Assembly: GCA_035771165.1 (NCBI GenBank)
Contig: JAWNZC010000179.1
Coordinates: 416,001 to 480,000 of the forward strand
DNA from: Paragorgia papillata
Taxonomy: Eukaryota; Cnidaria; Anthozoa; Scleralcyonacea; Coralliidae
DNA: 64,000 nt
Reading direction: 5' to 3'
Made by a program: the position numbers and the translations under genes. Under the pieces are notes generated by a model that was given only the letters and a program-made list of their open reading frames with translations, was not told where the DNA came from and ran no database searches. Positions 44,969 to 57,009 of this stretch are shown one piece after another; within the stretch, counting starts at the first letter, position 1, and the number at the start of each line of letters is the position of its first letter.

Positions 44969-47383
44969 ATGTTTCATTACATGAGTAACTGGAGGGAAAA
45001 TATGGATTTATTAACTCCAACATGGGTTATTATAGATGTCATATGTATTCTAATAGTTCTGTCTTATAAATTTAAAAATAACCTCCCAGACATCTTCAGG
45101 GATGTGACAACCTGGGGGAAAACCAGAGCTGAAGACAAAAAGTGTGATTTGCCATGGTTCCGAAAAATCTTTCTCGTCCCAAAAAGGTATTTTAGGTAGC
45201 ATTTTGTTGTCACTTGTTGAGCTATAAATGTTGATTAAAATTCTCGGTTCTATGTGCTTCATAAACACACAACAAACTTGTATGTAAAGTCGTAGCATAT
45301 GCCTCAGCTACTGTGGTAATGATGGTGATGGTGAAAGTAATGATTGATGATAATGGTGATCATGATATGATTGTGGTGGAAATGATAATGATGACGATGG
45401 GGGTGGTGATAGGGATATGATGATGGTGATGATATTAAAATCATTCATGGTGATGGTCATTGATGGTGATGATGATCATTGATGGTGATGGTGATCATTG
45501 ATGGTGATCATTGAATTGATGGTGATGATCATTGATGGTGAAGATCATTGATGGTGATGATCATTGATGATGATCATTGATGGTGATGATCATTGATGGT
45601 GATGATCATTGATGGTGATCATTGATGGTGATGATCATTGATGGTGATGATCATTGATGGTGATGATGAACATTGATGGTGATGATCATTGATGGTGATG
45701 ATCATTGATGGTGAAAATCATTGATGGTGATGATGATCATTGACGGTGATGATCATTGACGGTGATGATCATTGATGGTGATGATGGTGATGTGGTAATG
45801 GTGATCACTGATGGCAACCTTGTACGCAGGGTCTTATCTCCGCTCCCCACTTTCTCCAATGATGGTGGAAGTGATGATGGTGATCATCATTGATGGTGGT
45901 GGTCATGATGACAATGATAGTGATAAAGATAGTCATAGTGATCATAATTATGATCATAATCTGAAGTTGACATACAAGTATTACTTACAGTAATATTATC
46001 TTATCTTTTTGTTAGATGGTTTATCCACTTTTATCTATTTGGACTTATTTGGAATGCTTGCTTCCTGTTCAGCTTTACTCAAACTTGCCTCCAAGAAACT
46101 CCTTCCTTTCAAGGTGTCATGAAGTTGGTGCCCATTATAAAAGGAAGTTCAGATGTTTCTGGACTTGACTGTTTTTCTGTACTTTTGACACTCACTTTAA
46201 TCACAGTCCAAATGATAAGACGATTATACGAAAGCCTTTTTGTGTCTTCACATTCTGGAAAAATGCACCTTGGACATTACGGGATTGGATTAGTGTTTTA
46301 TGCTTTGGTGAACCTGACAGTTGTGGCAGAAATACCAACTCCTCTCCACAAAAGTATGGAAATAGAAGACACTCAAATAAATAAATAAATAAATAAATAA
46401 ATAGTAGAGAATAAACAAAAGTATTAAATTGAAATAAATTAAAATATGATAAATTAAAATAAGATAAACTAAATTAAAATAAATTACATTAAAATAACAT
46501 AAATTAACATAAATTAAAATTAAAATAACAAATTAAATTAAAGTAACATAAATTAAATTGATTAAATTAAATTGATTAAAATAAATTAATAACTTAATTA
46601 GAATTAACACAAATTAAGATTAAAATAACAAATTAAATTGAAATAACATAAATTAAATTGCTTGAAATAAATTAATATAACTTAAATTAACATAAAATAA
46701 ATTAAATTAACATAAATTAAAGTAACATAAATTAAATTGATTAAAATAAAATAATAGATAAAATAACACAAATTAAATTAATTGAAATAAATTAATATAA
46801 CAAATTAAATCACATGTAACTTAAATTAAATTAAAACAAATCAAGATGGAATAAAATATAATTATATAAAAGTTAATTTTGACTCAATCACTTTGGTTGT
46901 TCCTGTAAATATAAAAACCATTCCTGACCTAATGATTTTGCTCTCATAAAAATCATTGTTAGCCCAATTCAATTCAATAGTATCTATTTCTTTTCAGATT
47001 GGTGCAACTCTTGCACCTTTTCCAAAATTTCATGGCTTCATCTACTGGCAATATCCCTTTTCACCTGGGCCAGCTACCATCAGTATAAATGCCACATAAT
47101 TCTTGGCAAGCTCACCACATGTACCCCAAATGGCAACAAGGTCTACAAGATCCCTTACGGTGATTGGTTTGAGTATGTGTCCAGTCCACATTATCTGGCA
47201 GAAATAATTATCTATGTTGCACTTTTCCTTGCAATGCAGGGGCTCAGCACAAGGTGGTTACTGGTGATAGTTTTTGTTGTGTCAAATTTGACCCTAGGGG
47301 CAATAGCTACGCATGTATGGTACCAAGAGAAGTTTAAGTCTTATCCTAAAGTTAGGACCATTATTATACCATATGTGTATTAG
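44969..47383 (+). CDS. SRD5A3: SRD5A3-type polyprenol (polyprenal) reductase
   Basis: ER multi-pass enzyme of the steroid 5-alpha-reductase family that saturates the alpha-isoprene unit on the route from polyprenol to dolichol, the lipid carrier for N-glycosylation. Three exons: 44969-45186, 46016-46353, 46998-47383; 942 nt, 313 residues plus stop (human 318). Conserved segments are YGKT/VPKRWF in the N-terminal part, then WASYHQYKCHIILG (209-222) and GDWFEYVSSPHYLAE (240-254) of the C-terminal reductase domain, ending SYPKVRTIIIPYVY. Several hydrophobic spans agree with a membrane protein. The first in-frame ATG (44969) follows an in-frame TAA at 44948; a second ATG at 44981 could be used instead. 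Intron 1 holds a GATGGTGATGATCATT array and intron 2 an A/T-rich AATTAAA tract. Confidence 0.95.
45310..45960. repeat. GATGGTGATGATCATT minisatellite, SRD5A3 intron 1
   Basis: Repeats of ATCATTGATGGTGATG; each unit contains the palindrome TGATCA. A short unrelated piece (about 45817-45865, CTTGTACGCAGGGTCTTATC) interrupts it. Confidence 0.92.
46375..46850. repeat. (AAAT)n and AATTAAA-type A/T-rich tract, SRD5A3 intron 2
   Basis: Begins with six AAAT units next to exon 2, then about 450 bp of ATAAATTAAAATAAC variants. Confidence 0.9.
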
Positions 47384-47696
47384 ACATTTAATAGTATGAA
47401 CCAACTACCATAGTGGACTACTGGAACAGATCAAGCATTCTGGTCAACCGTCGCTACCATACTCACTGTCTATTGGTGATAGACCACTAGTAGTGAAAGA
47501 GTCAATATTTATAAAATAATACAACTTGAGTCAGTGGTGTAATGGAGCAGCTCAGGACCCTTAGGAAATTTGAGAACAGTGTTCTAATCAGGGAAACATG
47601 GTTTCTGAAACTTTTCAACATTTTCAACTGGTAACTTTTATTTCAGAAACCGTGTTTCGGTAACTTGTTTCGGAAATTTTCTCTAGTGTATGCCGG

Positions 47697-47975
47697 CATA
47701 GTCAATCGAGATATGGTCTGGAAACTCAGCTATTAAAGTCTTTGGTCCATCTCTTTGTTCGCCTTTATGCATTTTTGTGCACGGTCACCGAACACATTGT
47801 ATTTTAGTATAATGAACGAATTGTCCAATAGCAATGTTTCAGTTCAATCACTCAACCATGCTATTTAAACATTAATAAGCCTAAAACAAAGGATGTGCAC
47901 GGTGTAAGGTACGGCTCAACATAAAATCCCAGCTCATTACAGGCGCTTTGAAGTTTGCAGAGTTTCTAACCTCAT
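47697..47975. repeat. Dispersed about 280-bp element, copy 2 (core inverted)
   Basis: Outer end CATAGTCAATCGAGATATGG matches copy 1 at 30411 in the same direction, while the core (AAATGCATAAAGGCGAACAA and others) is reversed. Lies in the SRD5A3 3' flank. Confidence 0.75.
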
Positions 47976-48079
47976 CAGTTTAGTCACTAGTTAACCCCAA
48001 TAAATTCATTGGGGGTCCTAGGAGTTGCTCTAACCTGGACTATAATCTGTTATGCTACTGACTCAAGTGCATTGTCTAA

Positions 48080-48290
48080 TTATTGGTAAATATTACTGTC
48101 TAACACCAGATGATTTTACCTGTCCTGGGGAGAACCCTCAGATACCCTATTAGGCAGCAATGGGTTAACAACCCATTCTTGCCTGATCGGCCAAAAATGT
48201 CCCTTTGTTTTACTCTAACACCAAATGATTTTAATCATCAAAGTGAGAACCCTCAGACGTTCTTGGCAGCAATGGGTTAACAATACAACT
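48080..48290. repeat. ~110-bp dispersed tandem unit, two partial copies
   Basis: CTGTCTAACACCAGATGATTTTAC..GAACCCTCAGA..GGCAGCAATGGGTTAACAA, followed by a second copy. Related units appear at 51940-52150, 53310-53700 and 55480-55770. Confidence 0.75.
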
Positions 48291-50829
48291 AATGTACAAA
48301 TAGGCAAATTATAACAGGGCCAACTAGATAAACTGCCAAAAATAATAATTTCAATTATGTATCTTGGTACAGTTTTACACCTAGTTAAAAAACCATCTGA
48401 ACTGTTGAGAACACCTTTGACTACTAGAGGTTCACACTTTTATAATAACAAATAAAATCATCCAGTGTTAGCCAAGGTAAAATAACAAAGGGACCAGTTT
48501 TGACCAGTCTAAGAGTCCAGAGGGAAAAAAAATTAAAAGGAAAAAATTAAAGAATGTATCCCTGACATGTTTAATTTAATTTATAAAATAGTGAGAGAGC
48601 ACTTCATCAAGAATATTAACTCAAGAACACAGCTAACAATCCTACAAAAATATTTATTTAATTTTCTTGTAAATTTACAACAATGAAGTTTCAATAAAAT
48701 AGCGGGCAAAGTAAACAACCCATCAGATGTCATAAAGTACTAATTATTATACAAGCACACATGATTGTAATAAATCCTACATCACTAATAGGAAGAGTCA
48801 ATAAATATTTTCATTACATTTTAACTCTTGCCAGCAAGATTGTTTTTTTTTAGTTTCTTTTCAAAGACCTTTGGTCCAGCCAAGGTTGAGGGTGCTTGGT
48901 TGTTTCAGAGCTCTCAATATAATTCACTATCTTATATTACATTATGGAATACAATTGAGTACCGTAGAAGGAATGTGCAGAAGTACAAAAACAGAGCATA
49001 TTTCCACAAAGTATTTGACAGATAAGTTATTGAATTTTATAACCAGACTCAGACTGGATTTGGATGGCAAGTTCATTAGTTCGAATGCAGACTGGATTTG
49101 GACTGAATTGGGGTCCACCATTGGACTAACTAAACTTTGGCCAGAAATGGACTGCTTTGCATGGTGAGGTACTAACGGTAGTTGTATGGGTGGTCAGTGA
49201 CTGTATAATGTACAGAGCTTATCCTGACCAAACTGAGTAACTAAAAATAAGTTACTGTAAAAAGTCCAGAGCCAAGGCTAGTCTAGTGTAGTGTGAATGC
49301 AACATGCAAGTCCAATACTCAAGTCCAATACTTGTCAAGCCTCCATCCAAATCCAGTCTGAGTTAGAAGAATTGGTGTCAGCACTGCCAAACTTGGGATC
49401 ATTTGGAAGGACAAATTAATACACTGTAGCAAGAGGTTACCGTAAGTGTAGGCTGGGCTGGGGGGTTATTGTTGGGTGACCTGTCAGAGGAGCCCATCCA
49501 CCATCGTGCTACTGTATCTCTTAGCAAATAGTAGCTAAGTCTCCCTCCCCCCACACACACTACACCTTGGGGCTTGAAATGTCAAGTGTGGAATAACAAA
49601 CACAATAAACCCTGACAGTCCTTCCAAACAATCCCAAGAATACTGTAGTTTACAAGTTTTTTTCAAATTTTATCACTAGTCTTCAACATATTTCGTCAAA
49701 CCCAGGGAAATTAAATTAAATACAACTGTACTCTATGCTACTATTTTAGCAATTTAGCTAGTACTTTTTACAACTGTAAAGAGGGTTTGTGTGTCTGGAG
49801 CCAGTTGCATAAAAGTTAACACCCAGCCTATTCATACATGTGGCATTATATAAAATATATACCCAAAGAACTAGAGCAACCAATACATGTATCTTAGTCA
49901 ATAAACTGGGTGTTTGATAGTACAGTACAACCTTATATGCAACAGGCCTCAGATTTCAATTATTTCATCAGACATCTACTGGTAGAATACTGAGGTGAGT
50001 CAAATTTAAAGATATTTCTATACAAGTACATCTATTGGACTATACAATTCAATTTTCTGTTCATATTTTTTCATATTATAAGATAGTATTTTTTTCTTTG
50101 TATAAAACAAAATTATACAAGTGTCCCACACATTTATTTACAATTATTTGTTTGCCAGCATGTAACAAAATAATAATGCTGTTGTGATTCAACTAATGGC
50201 ATTGCAATTATTACAAATAAACATTGCTAATAACTTAGCAGTATAATTTTTCAGTCTCTCTGAAACTACCGTAGAATCCAGAAAGTAATGGCCCCACAAA
50301 GGAATTACCCACCATGGAAAATAACAGCAATTTTGTAACGTTTCTAACACCTCACCAAAGTACTACGAAAACTAGGAGCCCCCCAAAATTAGCAGCCTTC
50401 TCAAAAGTGCTACTGTATATTCCTTTTAACAAAGTTGACATATAGAAAATATATGATATAAAGAAACATAAAAGTGTTGTTCAAACTTCTGTTTAAATTC
50501 AAATTTAGAAACAAACTTGACACAATAAACTTATATTTTTATTTTTACATTTCTGACATTGCAAAACAATTTCCTTTTATTTCTAGTCAAAGTGTACTGT
50601 AATTTGCGTTCCAATTTTTTATGCCAAAATATACCGTAGTAGGCACAAAAAACAGAAGACAGAAATATCACTTTTCTGAGGCTTTTGTATTGCTATCACA
50701 TTGTAAAGTATTTGAACCATATAAAAACTAAAAAATAGTGGCTCTTCAATCCACAAGTAACAGGGACACTACTTTTTGGATTCAACGGTAAAAAAAAATA
50801 ATCAGACTCTCATCTCTCCATTTACAGTT

Positions 50830-53800
50830 TCACTCGTGTACACCAAAATCTAAGACCAACAATTTAGTCTCCTCTGTACCATTGCGACTCCCCACAGCAC
50901 AAACTAGTTTGGTCTCATTGCATCGAACACGCCAAACTACACCCCCACTACCACCACTATCTAACTTCACCAGATCCCTGATGAACTCACCAGTTTGTAT
51001 GTCCCACAGTTTAACAGTTCCATCGTCCGAGCTGGTAATCACAAACTTCTTATTGAACTGCAAGCATGTGACAGCACTCTGATGTTTGTTTGGGCCAGCC
51101 AAAGTTTGGAGACACTGACCAGAGGTGATGTCCCAGATCTTGACAGTCGAGTCTGCATTCCCCGAGACCAAGATGTTGTTCCGTAGTTCCATGCCACTCG
51201 TTAAGGATTGGTGGCCAACCAAGGTGTGCAGGCATTGGCCAGTGTCCACATGCCATACACGAATGGACGTGTCCAGAGAACCACTTACAATATAAACACC
51301 ATCAAACTGTAGAGAATACACTCGATTCGAGTGACCCTGTAATGTGTGAATGCATTGTTCAGTCTCTGGATCCCAAACTTTAACCAGGTAGTCGTAAGCA
51401 CCACTTACAACTCGACGTCCATCGTACTTGACACTAGTAGAGCAAATAAAATCAGTCACTCACAGAGTAACAACTATAAATAATAGCCAATATTTAATTG
51501 TACATAAAGTATGTGAATTGGGAAACTTCCATTGATTGCATCTAAGGATGGACACCATTGATAAAAACCATTACCTACACCAGTGACAAACTTTATCATT
51601 TCCTAGGCGCATTTGACAGGTTTCTTTTAGCTCAACCAATCACCACTGTAAGACTGGTTAAACCTGATTGGTTGAGCTAAATAGAAACCTGTTAAGTGCT
51701 CCTGGGAAATGTTGAAGTTTGACATTGGTAGAGGTAATGTTTTTATCAAAGGTGCCCATCCTTAAATGCAATAATTGACAGTAAGTGCATTAAATCTGGT
51801 TCCCCAATGCAAATTTTGGTGACCTAAACCACCACTAATTTCAATTCCTGCCTGTTCCAAAACTACCTGTAAATACACAAACTGCCAAAATAGTCTCTCA
51901 GACAATCCAAAGCAATAGTATGCAGTTGCACTTTGTCATTGGCCTTAAACCCTTTCACTCCCAGATATGGAATTTTCTATACTCTATTAATTTTTTACTC
52001 ATTGATGGGAGAGTGCTTGGAAAGTTGGGAGTGAGAGGGTTAAATAAGGAATTTTTCGTACTCTATTATTTTACTTTGTCTAACGCCAGATAATTTTACT
52101 CGTCGATGGGAGAGCACCTGGAAAGTTGGGAGTGAGAAGGTTAACAGAAAGTTTTACATGACAAAACATTTAATATATGTTTGTCTTAGTATTTTCTTAC
52201 AGACTGTACTTACCATCTCACTGCAGCCACATGACCTACCAATACATGTAAACATGCACCAGAATCGATATCCCAAACCCGCAGGGTGGCATCCCTTGAT
52301 CCACTCACAGCCACCTTGCCATGAATATCCATGCAACGAACAGTCGACGTGTGACCATACAAAGTGTGCAAGCATAGTCCTGTGTCTGCATTCCACACTT
52401 TCAGAGTCCTATCAGTCGAACCACTGACAATCAGATTATCTTCCATCTGAGATGCCCACACTCCACCTGTATGGCCAGTTAGGGTGCGCAAACATTTCCC
52501 AGTTATGGCTGACCAAACTTTCAAGGTATGATCATCAGATCCACTTACTATTCTATTATTACCAAACTGCAGACACGTAATGACGTAGTCATCGTGGCCT
52601 TTGAGCATTTTATGAGCATTTGTTGGACCATATCTCCAATTCATAGAAATCTTGTGTTTTCTCAAGAACATCTTCTTATACGGGCTTGGACACACAGATA
52701 AACTAAGTCGATTGTTATTTCCAGATGAATTCTTTCGTCTTGTAGATTTTGAAAGAAAGACTGGCTCGTCATCTATGCCATATTCAGAACATTTTTCTTT
52801 CCATAATCTGATTGGGCAAAAGAGAAATACCAGGTTATAAGTAACTAATAGAGTACGGTAGTTCAACATGATATTTAAAAGGTTAAAAACGTTTTTAAAC
52901 GATTGTCCCTTTATTAATTTAATCTGTCTAACCCCAGATGATTCTACCAAATGTTTCTGACAATAAGTATTAGTGTTTCAGCTTGGAGTTTGTAAAGTTT
53001 TATCAGTTCTTGCTGTACAAGCTGTTCTTAGAATGTCGATACTCACAGGGAACTCTGAACACCAGGGTGCATTCCATGTACGTCACGCCGAAGATCTTCG
53101 GCGTGAGTTTCAAAAGTGCTCGGCGTGCTGGTGCACAATCACACTGCGGTCGGCGCACATATATAGCCATACAACTATACAAGTCAGTGGGTAGTGCCGG
53201 TGCTGGCGTTTGTCTTGACCTCCCTTGGCGCAGCACCTGAACACCAGTGGCTTATCTTCAGCGTGGGGTTGACATGGAATGCACCCTGGTCTGAACAGAA
53301 TGATTCATGTTCTCAAACCTTAACCAATTCCTGCCTGAGCCAGCCAAAAACAGCCCCTTATTGTTTTACTCTGTCTAATACCAAATGATCTTACTCATCA
53401 AAGGTAGAACCCTCAGACATCCTACGCAGCAATGGTTAACAAATGATTAACCCATTCCTTCCTGAACTGGCCAAAAATGGCCCCCCATTGTTTTACTGTC
53501 TAACAACTAAGACAGCAATTGGTTAAAGAGAGAAGCCTCAACCAGCCTAGGAAGCAATGGGTTAAGAAGTCACCCACCCATTCCTGTCTGAGCTGGCCAA
53601 AACAGGCCTTTTATTATTTTACTCTGTCTAACACCAGATAATTTCACAAGGGAGAACTCTCAGCCAGACCAGGCAGCAATGGGTTGATACGTTTTTGAAT
53701 ACACAGTACTATATAAACAAATTTTCTTTATTCTTTTGATTAATTGTTGTTAAAATAGATGGCATAATACCAGTCTTAATTTATCTGGGGTAAAACTGCT

Positions 53801-56800
53801 GTTTAATGCACATAATAGAAATTCTTTGAATTCTCAGATTTGATAACAAAAAAAACAAAAAATTAATAATAGTTATATCAGTAACAGAAAGGAATGTCAC
53901 CCACATACCATTGTAAGATTCATAACAAAGCATAAAGAGGATGGCAACTCAATTATGACATCTGTATTAGCTTTAGACCATATAAGAAGTGGTCTACTTC
54001 AAATACAAAAACAAATTTTAGGTATGTTTTTCAGTGAAGTGATTCATACTGTTTTTCACTGAAAACAATAACATGAGTAATGACACAAATATAATTGTAG
54101 TTGCATTGCTGAAGGATGATAAGAAACCATAATAAAAGCACGGAACTTATCACTGTCATTATTCAAATGCCTTTTAAAGCAAAAACAATTCAAACTAAAC
54201 ATTGAAGTATCCCTGATCTCCATGCTGACACCAAAATGACAAATTGTCAAAAAATACCCCACAGCTGTTGGCTTAAATGCAATTCATTTAATACACATGG
54301 GTCAAATTTAAAATTTCTGCTCAAAGGACAATTTAAGTGCCTTACAACATTATTATTATTTGGGTAATGTGAGCTATTTTTGTTTTGTCTAGGTCAAATT
54401 TTTGACTGACATTATCTGTACTTTATCATGTTACGAGATGCTACCTTGAAAGACCTTTAGGTTACATTGTGAGACCTTACATTAGGTACATGTAATATGA
54501 GACCTTACAATAGAGTGAGACCTCACATTATATTGAGACCTTTACTTCATCTACAGTAACATTTCCCACATATTTTGCCAGTTCTATAAAATAAATGCTT
54601 CACTTAGGCAAATACATCAGCAAATTCATAGTACTCCACGACTAAACCTGATTGAGAAAATATACTCGTCCACAGACATTTTCCGTTTATCAAGGGCCAT
54701 GTCTCTGATATCCATGATCAAATCTGACCCTTGACATTACATTGGCATTAATGTCAACCTGTTTACTGTTTGTCTTCATGCACACTATTCTTCTAAAGGT
54801 ATTCAGCTTCATACTTATTTGCAAAGTGCTTGAGTAACAAGTAGAAATTTGACATGTCTTTCTACCACAAAACCATAAAAAAATCCATTGTATTGTTCAA
54901 CTACAGAGAGAGTTATCTCCTAACTTAAAATAGATTGATTTTGTCTGGATTTCCTGACTCTTGCCATTCAATAGGACAGTCAACACTAAGTTATTTTCCC
55001 ATGTGAGAAAAAAACAACAATGTTCTATTTAATGGGAAGGAAGCTACTGTATTTCCTTTCAAAACAAAATATTTGATCTCAGGAAAGATCAGTGTGGATC
55101 AGTCAAAATAATGTAAGAAATGTGTCAAAAGGAAATAGAAAATCAAATAATTTAATCAACAACATTGTGATTTTAAGAAGCTTAAAATTCAAGCAGATAA
55201 TTATAATATTTATTAATAAGTCACCAATGATAGTTTCTTGTAAATTACTAAGAGAAAAACATGTTTCAACAAAGAACAGACTAAGTGAAATTTAACCAAC
55301 TATTTAGCCCATCAGTAATCAATGTATAGGTTTCAACCATGTTCTAGGAGAAAGATATTGTGGAGCTATTAAATTAATAGCTATATCTATTGCGTTTTAG
55401 GAGTATTGGTACTAATACTTTTTCATAGAATAATCAAAATCTCACAGGCCTATTTTTTTTAAACATGTCCAAGCAAGTTAAAAATTATCCCCTTCTTGCC
55501 TAAGCCAGTCAAAAACAATCTCTCCTTTATTATTTTACACTGTCTAATGAGAGAGAACCCTCAGCAATGAGTTAACAAATCATCAACTATTTCCTCTCCA
55601 AATTGATTTATGGCATTTTATTCTAATGCCATCTGATAATTTTATTCTTCACCTCGGGGGTGAATTAATTCCTGTTCAAGGCCTTCCCATTCCTGCCCGA
55701 GCTGGCCAAAAACAAGCCCTTTTTTATTAATATTACATTGTCAAATAACAGACAATTTTACTTCTGAATGGAAAAATAAGATAAAATACCAAATGTCCTA
55801 CCCCGATGCTAGCTTTAATTATAAACTTTTAATTCAAGCTATATTTTTTATGAATTTTTTATTCAGGAAATAATTACATATTGCTTTGCCAAGGTGAAAT
55901 AAAATTGGTTTATGTTGTCCACCAATTATTATTTCAATTTACAGCCAAAAGAAACTTACTTTTAATTTTAAAGTTAATTTATTAGCCTGCAAAGTAATTT
56001 TACAAAATCTCACCACATTACTATTGTAATGTATATATTATTTTTTACATTGGGAAATATGGTTCTTGATGACTAACATAGAGTGCTCAATACTGCTAAG
56101 CAGAGCGAGTTTTACTAATAGTTACGGTACTCAGATGATGCTCTGTGCACGAGACTCAGAGTCTTAGATACATAACATTTGGCTATAATTCCATAATTAT
56201 TAGTATTATAATTTTTATATATTTTTTATAAGTCAAAAAACATAAAATACTTACAGATTATCGTCACAAAGAATTCTCCAATATTTACACGTTTGGGCAG
56301 CTTGAACCAAATCCTTCGGTCCCAAAAAGCAGAGTACATAAAATGCCAGCTCTTTTGGTAGAAGCGAGATGAAATCCCTTTGGAACCTGGGTTCAATGGA
56401 TGACATGACATGACGAATAATTGGAGGGTTACACCTTGCCATCAATTCATCGAGTGCATGCTTCTTCTCCTCAAAAGTCCAAGCCTGAAACACCTGCAGC
56501 CAGTTTTCCATTTCTGGTGAACTGGTCACCATCGCCGAGCCAGAAAGGTGCCTGCATCTGGTGGTCAATGTACCATCCACCTCACCACCACCAACCTTCA
56601 CACTAACTGTTGTGCAAATTTTCTTCTCTGGGGAACAAGTTTCACTTTTTAAACTCAACTTTCGCTTTATCGGGTTCGTTTCCCCTTCATGTCGACAGTC
56701 TCCATCGCTGAGTCTATTTCTCAACGAGCGTCGTGACTTTGATCGCTCCATGCGCGAACTGCCCCCCTTGGTACTACCACATGTCGACGGCGGTAGACAA

Positions 56801-57009
56801 TAGAAGGTGTCTTTGTTCGCGTCCAAAATCGTACTCCCTATACCTCGAATTGACTTCAAGTCGTCCACCGAAGTAAACCCACCGAGAGCCTCTCGCATAT
56901 CGATAATTTCGATGGCTTTTCCCTTCCCTATTCCTGCTATATTCTCCAACTCTTCCGCAGTCGCCCTGTTCAGGTCGATGCGTTTTTGACGTCGACTGCG
57001 AACAGACAT
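50830..57009 (-). CDS. FBXW7: FBXW7-like F-box/WD40 protein with N-terminal helix-hairpin-helix pair
   Basis: Substrate receptor of an SCF ubiquitin ligase that binds phosphodegrons. Three coding exons: 56255-57009, 52214-52807, 50830-51433; 1953 nt, 650 residues plus stop. Residues about 11-70 form two ComEA-type HhH motifs ([17 protein letters not shown] and [16 protein letters not shown]). Then come a basic, low-complexity linker, the dimerisation helix region (about 166-206), the F-box (about 207-251, [20 protein letters not shown]) and the WD40 propeller (about 318-650). Arg409, Arg423 and Arg449 (STVR, SGSR, AAVR) keep the 14 and 26 spacing of the three human degron-binding arginines, so phosphodegron binding should be retained. 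The HhH part is in the same uninterrupted exon as the F-box, so the fusion does not depend on a splice guess. The N-terminus is unlike the long acidic/basic N-termini of vertebrate FBXW7 isoforms. Confidence 0.95.
51545..51765. repeat. Hairpin element, FBXW7 intron 2
   Basis: GATGGACACCATTGATAAAA faces TTTTATCAAAGGTGCCCATC, with inner pair TTAGCTCAACCAATCACC/GGTTGATTGGTTGAGC-like arms. MITE-like. Confidence 0.7.
53062..53289. mobile_element. hAT-type MITE, 228 bp, 8-bp TSD
   Basis: CCAGGGTGCATTCCATGT and the inverse ACATGGAATGCACCCTGG; TCTGAACA on both sides (53054-53061 and 53290-53297). FBXW7 intron 1. Short plus-strand frames across it are not genes. Confidence 0.82.
53310..53700. repeat. 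~110-bp satellite-like units, FBXW7 intron 1
   Basis: Three to four tandem units: CCATTCCTGCCTGAGC, TGGCCAAAAACAGCCC, TTTTACTCTGTCTAACACCA, GAACCCTCAGAC, GGCAGCAATGGGTTAA. A further diverged copy is at 55480-55770. Confidence 0.8.

Larger units (their letters stand above)
47384..50829. other. Convergent spacer and 3' flanks of SRD5A3 and FBXW7
   Basis: No coding gene seen. It must contain both 3' UTRs. AATAAA at about 48000 could serve SRD5A3, and several TTTATT (AATAAA on the minus strand) below 50600 could serve FBXW7; neither is confirmed. ~110-bp unit copies lie at about 48080-48290. Confidence 0.5.
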
